A DNA stretch of 64,000 bases from Forficula auricularia (Eukaryota > Arthropoda > Insecta > Dermaptera > Forficulidae): positions 4,114,369 through 4,178,368 of the forward strand of contig JALMQS010000225.1 in the NCBI GenBank assembly GCA_024734495.1, in the 5' to 3' direction. Below are positions 20,650 to 32,178 of this stretch, one piece after another. Under the pieces are notes generated by a model. That model saw only the letters and a list, made by a program, of their open reading frames with translations. It ran no database searches and was not told the DNA's origin. Positions within the stretch are counted from its first letter, which is position 1, and every line of letters starts with the position of its first letter. The translations under genes were made by a program, and so were the position numbers.

Positions 20650-20840
20650 TTTTTCAACCTTTTTTATGACGCGACCCCTTCGGTATGAAAAAAATTTTCG
20701 CGACCCCCTACCCCCAGCTGTTTGTAACCAGTATTTTATTATGTTACAAATATCAAATCCGTACAACATTTTTATTAATTTTTACTTCCACATTTCTATA
20801 GAATATAGTAATGTGAAGTATTGCGATGGTCAGTCTGGGT
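20650..20840. mobile_element. hAT left-end fragment
   Basis: GTGTTTTTCAACCTTTTTTA followed by GACGCGACCCC is the usual 'CAGTG.TTTTCAACC....GCGACCCC' hAT start. Right end not found. Confidence 0.45.
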
Positions 20841-21146
20841 CCTGACTCTTTGAGAGCTTCTATTTCAGAGATGAAAAAAGTTAATTTCATTTTGTAACTT
20901 CTAGGTGGAAAGAATCGATGCCCTTAATAATTGAAAATCGAATTTAGGACATAAAACCAGAAATTGTGGTCCCCAGGGGCCAAAAATCCATTGGTCAGTA
21001 CTTATGTATGTACGTTTGTACCCCCCCCCCTGCGATTCGCAACCATAAGTCTCAGAGATACGAAATTCGAAATATAAGCTCGATATAGGCTAGAAGGAGT
21101 ATAGCAAGCTTTTGATGAATGACACTCAGGGCGATGTTAGGTTCCC

Positions 21147-21900
21147 TTTTTAACCGACTTCAAAAAAGGAGGAGGTTCTCTATTCGATTGAATTTTTTTT
21201 TTTTTTTTTTTTTTTTTTGTGCCTATGTTACCTCATATCTCCGCCAATTGTCAACCGATTTTGAAAATTTTTTTTGCATTTGGTCCAGTCTAGCTTCCGA
21301 TTGGTCCCATTTTTTTTTCGATTTTTTTTCATAGGTATTAGACCTTTTTTATTAGGTTTGTTTAGACCTAACCTCTTTGTTTATGAACTGATTTCGATGG
21401 TTCTTTTTTTATCCGAAAGGGGGTGTCTTAGGGATGGTGTCATATTAATTTGGTCAAGTTCTGATGATATAATCACTATTAATAACATCACTAAAAGGAG
21501 AAAAATAAAAATTTTTAGAAAAAAATAAAAACCGACTTCAAAAAATTAAATGCAACAAATATAAAAATACACTAAAAGGTATAAAATAATTATTATCTTA
21601 TTTAGTTACAACTAAACGACGAAATATTAACACGAAATTACTTTTTGAAGTTGGTGCCAAACATATACCTTTTATGAATCGCACTCGACGGATCTTACTT
21701 AGTACGTTTGGCGGGTACGCTCGCTTATAGGTATAGTTTGTTTGGCACCGACTTTAAAAAGTAATTTCGTGTTAATATTTCGTCGTTTAGTTGTAACTAA
21801 ATAAGATAATAATTATTTTATACCTTTTAGTGTATTTTTATATTTGTTGCATTTAATTTTTTGAAGTCGGTTTTTATTTTTTTCTTAAAAAATTTTTATT
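21147..21900 (-). repeat. AACCGACTTC foldback repeat, copy 3 (inverted)
   Basis: Begins TTTTTAACCGACTTC and GGAGGAGGTTCTC, reads the tail in reverse, then the palindromic part ends near TTTTTTCTTAAAAAATT. A poly(T) run is at 21189-21218. Confidence 0.65.
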
Positions 21901-22379
21901 AACTTCTCAAGCTATATGAGGCGGACTTTCCGGACGGGGTCCGGCCTTAGTTAATAAGAATAATGATTTTAAATTTAATGTGCAGTGCTGGGTTGGCCTT
22001 CCCCGACAAAATGACCTTCCTGCGGTGGCCAGCTCATTTTAGAAGTGTTTATACATTATATTTTTTAGCATTATTTGTTAATTTTTGTTTTTTGTGTAAC
22101 ACTACTGTTTTTATTTATTATTTTTTTTGTTCTCTCTTATTGTATTAATCTCATTGCACAGTTGTGGGGCACTGTTGGTGCTCCCAACACTCTGGCCGCT
22201 GTTTTGGAGATATCAGATCTACCTGCGCCCATATATGCATTAGTTTAATTATTAGCCACAATATCTGGCGCTTTGTTTGGACGGCTGATGAGGTGTTTAT
22301 TCACGATTATTTGTAAAAGGTCTGTTTTCTCTTTTGTAAAGGGTTGCCACCCTCTGCGTGGCGCATTAAATCAGTCAAT
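21901..22379. other. No gene supported
   Basis: A GC-rich stretch (about 21920-22040) with GGACTTTCCGGACGGGGTCC is an imperfect hairpin. Open frames at 21963-22148 and 22273-22476 show no domain. Confidence 0.4.
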
Positions 22380-22690
22380 TGAAATCGGAAGACCGGAAGT
22401 GGACATTTACATGAAAAAATTTTCGTTTTTTTTTATTTTCTCAAAAACGACTCCTACGATTTTTTTTGATAATTAGTGTTTTTATCAAGTGTCATGAGTT
22501 ATTAGTTGTGTCAAATTTTTAATCCTATTGAAATAAAGGAAGGGGGTTTAAAGTAGGAGAGTAGAGGCGCGCGGCCCGACACTTCTAAATACACTAATTT
22601 TTTAAAAATCGTGAGCCGTTTTTGAGAAAATCAAAAAAAAACGAAATAAAGGAAGGGGTGTAAATTAGTAGTGTCGCAATGACTTCAAAT
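22380..22690 (+). repeat. Helitron-associated repeat body, copy
   Basis: GTCATGAGTTATTAG and CCTATTGAAATAAAGGAAGG match, in the opposite orientation, the bodies at 45700-45900 and 52925-53100. Contains a TTTTCTCAAAAACG motif and its inverse at 22437 and 22619. Confidence 0.45.
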
Positions 22691-23090
22691 AAATGAAAAT
22701 GTGAAAGTCGTGTGGTGAACACACCAGTTAATTATAATTAGGAATCGGCTAAATACACAATTAAGTATACCTATAACAGACATATTTTTATTGGAGAATT
22801 GGTGTCTGAGAAATTTTCTTAATAAAAATGGGGCGTTACACGCCAAATCGGACTGTTTGAAAAATTTTAATTTTTGATTTCCTTCATTTTTTGACAATTT
22901 TTAGTACCCATCAAAAAACTATTCATGGCAAATTTTGAAATTTTTTTAATCGAAGATATCGAATTTCGCTTTTTTGCTCATAAATTCTTCAAAAATTGTC
23001 CAAATTCAATTTTTTTTTTTTTTTTTTGAAATTTTTGTTTTTTTACATATTTACTTTTTAGAAATAAATATACAAAAATTATTTTATTTT
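22691..23090 (-). repeat. Dispersed AT-rich repeat, copy 2
   Basis: About 22830-23060 is an inverted copy of 17320-17660 (CGATATCGAATTTCGCTTTT, CCTTCATTTTTTGACAAT). The rest is not classified. Confidence 0.4.
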
Positions 23091-23724
23091 ATTTTTAGAC
23101 TACTGGAGGGGCCCTGTGATTATGTATACAAAATTTGGTTTGAGTTTGGTACAAGAGCCTAGATTTTTATTTTTTGACCCCGCCCCCTCCCCCCCTAAAG
23201 GCATGGATAGATAAAGTATGAACCAATACATTTTCTCTATCCACTGGCATTTGCATTTGCTTATAGAAAAGAAGAAATTAATATTAGAATTAAAAGAGAA
23301 CAAGATTTATGTAGAAAAAATAAGGAAAACTAGTATTAAGTTTAGGCTTGCACACATACACACACTAATAATACAACATGGCTTAATATCATAGAAACTC
23401 ACCATCGAATTTCTATCTTTCTGTTTGAGTAATTTTATAAAATTTCACTTCAGATTATTAAATAGTTAGGAAAATTCAAAAGCTAAACTTTTCAAAGATT
23501 TTGTATCGAAAAATATACTGGAAAATTAATCCAAATATCATTGAAATGTGGGGGCGGTATTAATGGCGTCGGCTTAGAATATAAAATAATTCAACTCGAA
23601 CGCCTCGAATTGTTGAATTCAAATTCAAATAATCAAAACAATGAGTTTCCAACGATTCAAAAAATCGATTGTTCAAACAATGAGAAAATTCAAATTTAAA
23701 ATATGATTTTGATATCAATAAAAA

Positions 23725-24440
23725 ATAAATTGGCATGTTCTGATGTGGCCATCCACCTGAATTTAACATACATCCCCTGACCCCTCTCTTATATTTAATA
23801 TTTAATCAAATTATTTATAATCATATAGGGGGGCTAGTTTTTGCATTTTTAGACTTCTAGGGGCCCACTGATTATGTATACAGAATTTGGTTGAGTTTGC
23901 TCAAATGGCCTAGATTTTTATTTTTTGACCACTCCTCCTCTAATGTTACTCCAGAAAAAAAAATATTTTCGTTATTATAGATATCATTTTCTAGGTATAT
24001 TTCATTATTCTTGTTTTAATTTTAGTTTAAACAAATATTATAACTTTTAACCTTTACCCCCCTCATCCCACACCCCCTAATTTTGGGTCGATATGCACCA
24101 AAATTTAATCAGCTCTTAATCTCAATGCACCAAAACTACATGTGAAATTTTGTTTTGATGTTCACACTGGTTTTTGAGCTAGCTCGTCTACAAAAATTTG
24201 GTAACGCACAGATTAACAGACATTTTGACAAAATAATTAATATATTGAAAAATATAATTTTCTCGATATTTACTTATTAGGGCTTTTTTGTAGACCAAAA
24301 TACTATGGTTTCGCCCAATTTTTTTTTTCATAGTAGTTTTAGCTGTTTTTGAGATATTTCGAAAAAAAGAAGCAAAAAAAACACTTTTTCATGCACGATT
24401 ACAATACTTGACCATACCCTGTATGGTAGAGTAAAATAAG
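23725..24440. repeat. Dispersed ACTTTACCATACA repeat, copy 2
   Basis: Same modules as 10519-11340, including GAGCTAGCTCGTC and the ending CCCTGTATGGTAGAGT; a third copy begins at once (24437) and is cut after about 125 bp. Confidence 0.55.
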
Positions 24441-24559
24441 CTGACGTGTTCTGATGTGGCCATCCACTTGACTTTACCATACAACCTGGCCCCTCACTTA
24501 TATTTAATATTTAATAAAATTATTTATAATCATGTAGGGGAGGGGGATTAGTTTTTGCA

Positions 24560-24955
24560 CTCATGCTATTGAATTTTTGAGGTTTCGATTATTATTGGTA
24601 ACAATTGTTGAAGACATGGAAGAATCAATTTATACCAGGTCTCACTTTTGGAAAAAAATATTTTGATAAGTTTTTTAATGAAACCAATTATTAACAAGTA
24701 GAGGTCGGGTTAGGCTAGGGGTTAGTATACCAGCCTGTTAACCAAGTGGGCCCGGGTTCGAATCCGACTCGAGGCATCCTGATAAAATCTGATCGCTGGA
24801 TAGACAAATTTAAAAAAATATAATAATAAGAAGAAGAATCGTAAATTGGCTTATGGCTAGAAAGGCCGAAAAGACAAAAAAATTATTAACAGGTGATTGA
24901 ATCAAAATAAAACAAATGGTTGATTAAATAAAAAACAAATACATGCATTACCCCC
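24560..24955 (+). repeat. Helitron-associated body, interrupted by a SINE
   Basis: TTGAATTTTTGAGGTTTCGA, ACCAGGTCTCACTTTTGG and ACAAATGGTTGATTAAAT match 41463-41640, where a Helitron-like 3' end follows. Here that end is missing. Confidence 0.5.
24697..24880 (+). mobile_element. tRNA-derived SINE family 1, copy 1
   Basis: tRNA-like head with a box-A-like GGCTAGGGGTTAG and a clear box B, GGGTTCGAATCC, followed by a non-tRNA body and an A-rich end. TSD AATTATTAACA at 24686-24696 and 24881-24891. Transcription by RNA polymerase III and LINE-driven insertion are inferred from family knowledge. Confidence 0.85.
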
Positions 24956-25526
24956 ATTGGCCCCCTAATTTTGGGTTTGATTTCATTTTTTGGTGTTTTG
25001 GTGCTTGGTACTTTTTCTCCGAACTCAATGATACTTTACTGCACACCTTGTAAAACGAAATATTTTCAGCTGTTTTTTGATTCTGAAAAAGGAAAGTGAT
25101 AAATACGTTGCCGTATTTTAATTGGTGTGTTTTTGTGGAATAGAATTGTCCCCAATCGAAACACTAACAAGAGTATTGGCGCACAAATGTCAGTTTGTCT
25201 GTCTGTCCGTTCGTCATCCACCCACCCTCTCTATACAGCTGCTTTCGATCCCTTATGAAAAAGGGAGGCAAATAAATAAAATAATAGTCAATCGGAGTGC
25301 GAGAAGGCTCATTGATATTTATAGACTTGACAAGAGAGTAGGGAATTAGAAAAGTTTCCTTTATTCACTGGCCAAGAGATTAGAACTAAACAAGAAATCG
25401 TTTCGACCAATATTCGACGAGATTATCTTCATTTTTATATAATTGGAAATTTTTATGGCAAGAAATTAGATTATTTTGAAAATTAAAGCTATATTTAAAA
25501 ATAAAAAATTTATTGATTGTTTAGTG
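24956..25526. other. No gene supported
   Basis: A 75-codon frame at 25122-25349 has no recognisable domain. A possible eroded hammerhead (minus, about 25391-25430) was rejected. Confidence 0.4.
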
Positions 25527-25865
25527 CAACGCTGTCCAACCTTTTGGCTAACACGGGCCACATTTGAAGAAAAAAAATCGTCTCGGGCAGCAGATAAAAT
25601 ATTATTATTCTATTGATATTTGTTATTCAAAAAAGATAGTTAATAATGTAGAAATAAGAACTTTATTATTATTTTTAGCTCACTACTATTTTTACTTTTT
25701 GTAAATTTTATACTTGAAAATAGCTTCTCGAATATGTAAATACATACCTACATACTTACAAAAAGTTATATTATGTATTAGAATTTGTTTATATTTTTTA
25801 AAATCCTAATAAAGAGACAATATTCAATTTTTCTTTCAGATCGGTATCTAATTGTTGTTCTAGAA

Positions 25866-27053
25866 CAGCGGTTCCCAACCTGGGGGCGATTTGGGTTATC
25901 AGTGGGGCGATAAATAAGTGAGGCCCGATTGGGGGGCGATGAGTATTCTAAGGGGCGAAATTAATATAGTAACTGTACAGTAGAAGTTTCCGGGTAAAAT
26001 AAAACAATAACAAAGTTTTCAAACTTTCATTTATTTTTTCAAACTTTAACTTAGCCCAGTAAATAGAGGGGTTTCAGCTTACATTAATTGCGGGAAAAGA
26101 TTTTTTTAGGTATGGTGTGGGTATGCGAAATCTAAGTTTCCGACCTCGAAAATGTGCGGGACAACTTTTGGTGGCCTAAAAACTTCGAAATTTTCGGAGT
26201 TTTTCCAGTTTCCCGCTTATAATTCAAAACCGGTTCATATTTTGCAAATAACCATCCTATAGTAAATTAAAGAGGCCAAAATTTCACGTCGATTAAAAAA
26301 ATATCCAAAATTGGTCCAGTAGTCGATTTTTAATGGGGATCCAAAAACAAACCTGGGATCACTTTTGAATATCCCAAAAACTATCATTTTTTCGATTTTT
26401 CTCATTTTGACCATGAAGGAGCACATTTTCGATAAATACCACTCTATACATGTTTAAACTAGATTAAATTTGCTGCAATTGAAACAAAGTTTCATCTTAA
26501 TTTTCGAGTTATATGCAAGAAACTGGAAAAAGTCCGAAAATTTCGTGGTTTTTCGGCCACCAAAAGTTGTCCCCCACAGTTTCGAGGTCGCAAACTTAGA
26601 TTTCGCATACCCACACCATACCAAACGATCCTAGAAAAAAATATTTTCCCGCAATTAATGTAAGCTGAACCACTTTTTGGATCCTCTATTTACTGGGCTA
26701 ATTTTCAACTTATTTAATTTTTCCAGATTCCAATTTAAAAATGAAAACATGTACTCTTGTTTTTTAAATGTCCGTCAATGTTCTTAGTTAATTATTTCAC
26801 TTCTTTGTTCTTAAAAAAATATGTAAGAAAAATACATTTTAATTTTTTTCTATTTTATTAAAGAGTGACCGGATAAAACTGCTTTGGTTGTTTTTATATA
26901 CGGTAATAAAATTGTTTCAAATAATAAACCTGATTTATTATTTACACTTTACTTCAAAATAAAATTAGGCATACTCTGAAAATGAAAAGGGGCGATAGGT
27001 TTTAAACAACATCCAGAAAGAGGGGATGGTCCACAAAAGGTTGGGAACCACTG
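25866..27053. mobile_element. Nested hAT element, 1188 bp
   Basis: CAGCGGTTCCCAACCTGGGG to GGTTGGGAACCACTG; perfect TSD TTCTAGAA at 25858-25865 and 27054-27061. Confidence 0.85.
26053..26699. mobile_element. Innermost foldback element
   Basis: Arms of about 180 bp: GCCCAGTAAATAGAGG at the left, CCTCTATTTACTGGGC at the right, both carrying GCGAAATCTAAGTTT-type and CACCAAAAGTTGTCC-type blocks in inverse. TA flanks. No ORF of note. Confidence 0.75.
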
Positions 27054-27908
27054 TTCTAGAACATTCAATCAGAAAGTTTGCAAGTAGAAAATTTATTTGT
27101 AATGTAAATGGAATCGAAAATAGACCAAAATGATGATTTTTATTGGAAAATATTGAAATCTAGTTCCAGATTCAAAATTTAAAATTAGCACTTTTATTTT
27201 TCAAAAAACTTAACAGTAGATTTCCAGATTTCTTATTTTAGAGAAAAAAATTATCAGGCCAAATTGATTTGTGTTTTCCAGAATCTACATATAAATCTCA
27301 ATGTTTTAAGGAATTTTATGACTTTATATTGGGCCACGGGTTGGATAGCCCTGGTTTAAATCGAATGGGATTAAAAATGGAAATGAGAAATGATAATTTA
27401 TTTTTTAAAAGGGTCACGATATAATAATCCCAGACTATCCATTGTCTATTGACATGTAAGAACGTGAAAAGATCTAAAAGACAAGTCCTGACAAGTTTTA
27501 GTCCAGGAGAGAAATTATCAATTAATTGTGATTGTTCTAGAAAACCCCAATTCCTTGTCTCCTTGTACTAGATACTAGAATGATAACTATTATAGACTTG
27601 GTTAGTGTCGTAGCATATAAATTACTGAAATAATAAATATTTCAGAAAATGAAAATATGAGAAGAAGAATTTTTAAATATTCGAAACTTCATTATTCTTT
27701 TTATCTTATATAGTTGAGCTTATAATTTTGGTTTTAGAGAATTTTATTCTTGAAAAAGTATTGTACAAATGTACATTCAATTTCGAAAAAGGGAATAAAT
27801 ATATCTCTACATATAAATCTCAATGTTTTAAGGCATTTTTTTTTTTGTTGGACCACACTTATTTGTATTCGGCCTGCGGGCCATTGATTGGACACCCCTG
27901 GTTTAGTG

Positions 27909-28841
27909 CAAAAGAAACTATTCAATTTTGAGAAAATTTTAAAAATATTTTTAAAACTCTTTACTCTTTAATATCTGGTCGTTCACACCCTTAACCGTAT
28001 TCTTTTTACTATTTCAGAATCATATCTACCTATTAGAGGGTAGTAGGTAGTACGAAATGACACCACCCAAGAAGAAATATGTCTAAAATGGGTAATCATA
28101 AATAAAAAACTATTCATTTAGTTATGCCCTTGACTGTTGATATTATGTAGACAAAAAAATAGATAAATTCACAAATTGCAAATAGAACACTTCCACTAAT
28201 AGGAAATAATTCAGAGAATTTAACAGAATAGGGTGAAAGTAAGTTTACATTAACAAAAGAGAGGTGAATGGAATTTAAAAAAGGATGTTTGTCAAAGACA
28301 TGGGATGGGGTTATTTTCGGTCAAGTGGCCCGTTTAGCAATCTTGGGAAACCCTTCGCCAGCTCAATACTTGTTTGGATCCTATACCTATCAACAGATTT
28401 TTTATCTAATTTATTTATTTTTTCCGAAGGCCAAGCCGAAAATAAAAATAATATTTAAATCCAAAATCATGAATAAAAAAATCTAAAAAAATTGTACTTT
28501 TAATCATAAAGTAGTTATTAATTTATTTTGATTAGATAATGTAAAAATTTTATATACTAGTAATATTAATTTCATATAGCGTTATTTAAATAATTCTCAA
28601 CTTTAAAAACTAAAGATAGTAATTTTATACACATTTGGATTTTCAATATTTAATATATTCAATAAAATAATGGAGTTATACAATTATTATGTATTAATAA
28701 TAGCCAGTATTTATGGAGTGTGATTTTTTAAGGGGGATAAAATTTTTGCCCGTATTTTATAAATTCTAATATTTTTAAAATAACGTAAAGAACTTCGTTC
28801 CTGACGGGGTTTCCTTGACCGCACACGTTTGAATTTATTTT
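27909..28841. other. Unique AT-rich DNA
   Basis: No repeat ends, exon signals or domains recognised; the 72-codon frame at 28268 is unsupported. Confidence 0.4.
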
Positions 28842-29216
28842 TAATGGAATTAAATTCAAGAAGGGGCGCACCAGAAAGATGCAGAGTCTATGGATCTCGA
28901 AAGGTCATTCCATTACCGGAGAGAAGGGAAAATTGTTCAAGCAAAAGGGTGGAGAAGTAGGGATTTGTGCACCCGGGTTTTTAAGGTTTGAAGATTATAA
29001 GTGTTTGGGAAAGATGAAGGTCGGGAGAGAGTTTCAGTTCCTTGAAGTCATAGGGACAAACGTACGGCACTTTTCCAATTTAACCACGAAAGGGTGTTGG
29101 GAATCGACAAAACGCGTGTTACGATCAAAGCTTGCTTTGGGGGGAGTTATTGACTTTAGCTTATCAGAGCACGTGCTGTGATAGTATCTATAAAATAGAA
29201 AAAGCGCAAAAGCACT
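28842..29216 (-). pseudogene. LINE reverse transcriptase 3' end, minus strand
   Basis: The minus strand reads FYRYYHSTCSDKLKSITPPK, DRNTRFVDSQHPF and CRTFVPMTSRN before a stop, matching residues 110-170 of the LINE product at 37911-38522. The 3' UTR also matches (TTTCGAGATCCATAG, CACCCCTTCTTG-type end). Heavily 5'-truncated, with in-frame stops. Jockey-type superfamily by resemblance. Confidence 0.8.
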
Positions 29217-29330
29217 TCTACTAGCTATAGCTATTGAAATTTCAGAGGGAATCAATATTTTTTTCAATTACAAAAAAAATAGATTTAAGGTACTTTGGGT
29301 CAATGTTAACCCAGGTAAAATTGACTGCCT

Positions 29331-29479
29331 TAAGGCCGGTTGTATGTCGCAAAGTAAATGCTTTTTACCACTAACATTCAGTGACTGTCATCTGATTGGT
29401 CATCCCAGTTTCTCCATTTACCATCTACCTTTGGTTAGTGGTAAAAAGCATTTACTTTGCGACATACAACCGGCCCTTA
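29331..29479. mobile_element. MITE family 2, complete copy
   Basis: TTAAGGCCGGTTGTATGTCG to CGACATACAACCGGCCCTTA; arms share AAAGTAAATGCTTTTTACCA. Loop includes CTGTCATCTGATTGG, as in family 1. Confidence 0.8.
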
Positions 29480-29567
29480 GTAAATTTTAATTTAAATTAA
29501 GTGGATAACGATGAGGCAGTCCAAAAAATAAGAAGATAATTTACACTATCTTTTTATTCATAAAACC

Positions 29568-29599
29568 GACGTTTCGGAGGCTGATCCCTCCTTCTTCAG
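29568..29599 (-). ncRNA. Hammerhead ribozyme motif 10
   Basis: Minus strand CTGAAGA, stem II GGAGG/CCTCC, GAAACGUC with cleavage-site C. Confidence 0.65.
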
Positions 29600-29726
29600 G
29601 GTTTTGAAAAGTCAGTGAAGGAAATCCAATGCGGCATTCCCCTCTGTCTCCTCTTTCAGTGGCAGTGACAATAATATCTTGTATTTCATTCTCAGCAGAA
29701 TTATAATGTAATAACTTTTCAAAACC

Positions 29727-29758
29727 CTGAAGAAGGAGGGAATAGCCTCCGAAACGTC
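29727..29758 (+). ncRNA. Hammerhead ribozyme motif 11
   Basis: CTGAAGA, stem II GGAGG/CCTCC, GAAACGUC; partner of motif 10. Confidence 0.65.
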
Positions 29759-30399
29759 GGTTTTATGAATAAAAAGACAGTGTAAATTATCTTCTTCTTT
29801 TTTGGACTGCCTCATCGTTATCCACTTAATTCACTTATCAGTCCGTCTCCAAAAATTACTCCAATCTTTTTAATTTAAACTCAACTGTCGTGTCGAGTAG
29901 TATTTTTTGGCTTTTGAATCAAAAAATTTTTTTACACCCAGGTAGATTAAGCAAACAGCCGATTTCCTACTCACATATACTAGGGATGTTACGAATGTTC
30001 GTATTTGCATTCGCATCATTTTAAACATTCGAATCAACATTCGCATTCGCATCAAACGATGAGAATGTTTTGTTTTTGTAATTTTTTTCATCTTTTTGTT
30101 CATATTTTATTTTTATTTATTTATTTATCTTTTCTATTCATATTTTTCATTTTTGTTTTTATTTGTTTGACATAGATATGATAAAATTTTAACAATTCCA
30201 CTACTGTAAATAGAGAGGGAGAGAGAGAAAATGTAAATATTACCACCAGTTGTACAGACCCAATTTTGTAAACTTCTTATCTGTTGTAAGAGGAGGCCCC
30301 TCCTGCGTGGCCAAATAAATAAAATAACTGTAATAAGCCTTAAACAAGTGGTGATTGTTCTGCTAAAAATCTTATAAGCAATCTAGCAGGAATCCTGGA

Positions 30400-30745
30400 C
30401 TCCTCAGCGAAGACGAAGGCTCCGATTTCAAATCTGATGGAGATAATAGGGACACACAGGAACGTGAAATTAAAGCTCAATTGAAGGCATATCTCAAGGA
30501 AAAGCGAACCTCCATCGATGAAAACCCTATGGACTGGTGGAAAACTAAATTTAAATACGACAAATTGTCACAACTTGCTCGCAAATATCTCAGCATTACC
30601 AGCCAGCGTTCCGAGTGAGCAATTATGGTATTTAGCGCAGTCGGCCTTATATATGAGCCACTCAGAAATCGCCTCATGCCCGAAAAGGCTGCTAAATTGA
30701 CCTTTATTAAATATAATTTGCCTTTTTTAAAATTTGACTATTAAA
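30400..30745 (+). pseudogene. hAT transposase C-terminal dimerisation domain
   Basis: One frame reads SIDENPMDWWKTKFKYDKLS then QLARKYLSITSQRSE and a stop; another gives LPASVPSEQ; a third gives VFSAVGLIYEPLRNRLMPEK then AAKLTFIKYNLPFLKFDY. Together these follow the hAT dimerisation domain (WW....KYP.L..LA..YL.IPA.S..SER.FS..G......R.RL.P....L..I..N). Two small frameshifts near 30590-30620 and a stop break it. An AATAAA follows just after the stop. The N-terminal BED finger and the RNase-H-like catalytic core are absent. Confidence 0.85.
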
Positions 30746-30764
30746 TAAAACTATTCTATTCTAC

Positions 30765-31010
30765 ACAGGAGTTTTTGACGGGTTATTGTGGTGTTTCACA
30801 AAGAGGAAATAAAAATTAAAAAAATTAAAATTTATTAAATTAACCCGAAATATGTATAGAGATAAATAAAAAATCTCCAAAATATAATTTTAAAAAAATT
30901 TAATTTTTTTAAATTTTTATTTTCTCTTTGTGAAAAACCACCATAACCCGTCAAAAAACTCCTGTGTTTAATATCTTTCACTATAAATCAACACCGATTT
31001 CCCTAAATGT
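30765..31010 (+). mobile_element. Foldback element with tail module (nested)
   Basis: ACACAGGAGTTTTTGACGGG and its inverse form arms of about 95 bp. CCGAAATATG in the loop is a hammerhead 3' half. The right arm is followed by TCTTTCACTATAAATCAACA, a tail-module variant. Confidence 0.65.
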
Positions 31011-31385
31011 TATATTTCATTCTATGTTAAGTTCGAGTATAATAATAATTATTGAATATGACTGCAACATTTTTCATTATCTCCTGTTAGTACAGTACGT
31101 ACTGTATTGTATTGAAATAATTATTAATAAAAATGATGATTAAATCAAATTTATCTGGTTTTTTAATGATTTTCCTGAACATTCGCATTCGCACATTCGC
31201 AGATTAAACATTCGCGAATGTCGAAAATATGACATTCATAACATCTCTAATCTATACTATGTCTCTCTATGTGAGATTTCTACTTGAATTAAACACTAAA
31301 TGAAAAATGAGTTATGGGCTCTAGGATTAATAGGCTAGTTACGCCTCTGATGATAATGGTAAGTGCTTTCAAAGTTACACAGTTG

Positions 31386-32178
31386 ATCGAATGCTTTCTA
31401 AATTTGATTCAATCGCGAATCTAATGTAGTGAATTTTTGTTAAATATTGAGTGAAAATAATATCTGAACTTATATATTTCTAACTTGAAATAATGATTTT
31501 AAATAAATTTTATAATTTTTCTCATTAATATATCAAAAGAATAATTGATACGTCAACGAGAATTATTTTGACCGCGCTGTTTGAAAAAGATATTTATCAC
31601 GAGACTACTGCGGATTACGCTATTGGAGTCTGTGGAGTCTTAAGTCTGGACCAAGAGAGAAAAGTTGTGATCCACTTAGCTACAATCCAACGTCATTTCG
31701 TCGTATAGCCCGCTAGACATTCGGATGGATCACCAAGTTATTTCAAGTTAGAAATACTAGTATATAAGTTCAGATATTATTTTCACTCAATATTTGACAA
31801 AAATTCACTACATTAGATTCGCGATTGAATCAAATTTAGAAAACATTCGATTAATTAATGGCAAGCATCTAACATACATGCTAATAGATCAAGCGATTTG
31901 GACTGGGGGATCGAATATATAACATCTGAGATTTCAAATTCACTTGGTGATCCATCCGAATGTCTAGCGGGCTATACGCGAAATGACGTTGGATTGTAGC
32001 TAAGTGGATCACATCTTTTTCTCTCTTGGTCCAGACTTAAGACTCCACAGACTCCAATAACGTAATCCGCAGTAGTCTCGTGATAAATATATTTTTCAAA
32101 CAGCGCGGTCAAAATAATTCTCGTTGACGTATCAATTATTCTTTGATTTATTAATGAGAAAAATTATAAAATTTATTA
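31386..32178. repeat. Interleaved palindrome (A-B-A'-B'), 0.8 kb
   Basis: Block A (31391-31503) recurs inverted at about 31738-31850, and block B (31504-31735) recurs inverted at about 31946-32170. The inverted pairs interleave instead of nesting. B contains GACCGCGCTGTTTG, GCGGATTACGC and GGATGGATCACCAAG. Same family as 6270 and 54290. Confidence 0.7.

Larger units (their letters stand above)
25527..27900 (-). mobile_element. Outer hAT element of a three-level nest, 2374 bp
   Basis: Ends CAACGCTGTCCAACC and GGACACCCCTG, perfect TSD GTTTAGTG at 25519-25526 and 27901-27908. Minus-strand pieces at about 25790-25857 and 27062-27100, rejoined in reading order, encode a peptide with ANFLIEC, the same hAT transposase segment as at 50830. 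A second hAT-like end near 27340 (GGGTTGGATAGCCCTG) suggests two merged related copies. Degenerate, no complete transposase. Confidence 0.8.
29497..29867 (+). mobile_element. Hammerhead foldback element with 12-bp TSD, 371 bp
   Basis: TTTTAATTTAAA at 29485-29496 and 29868-29879. Arms begin TTAAGTGGATAACGATGAGG and pair with the right side; each has a hammerhead (motifs 10, 11). The loop has about 125 bp of unpaired sequence. A tail of about 40 bp (TCACTTATCAGTCC onward) follows only the right arm. Confidence 0.85.
29981..31249 (+). mobile_element. hAT element carrying a transposase C-terminus
   Basis: Ends TAGGGATGTTACGAATG and CATTCATAACATCTCTA; flanks ACATATAC and ATCTATAC (6/8 TSD). Subterminal CATTCGCATTCGCAT repeats lie at both ends. 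A hAT dimerisation-domain pseudogene and a younger foldback are inside. Confidence 0.75.

Noticed and set aside
25391..25430. Possible minus-strand hammerhead (TGAAGAT...GGTCGAAACG)
   Set aside because: First core base is wrong and stem II is not complementary.
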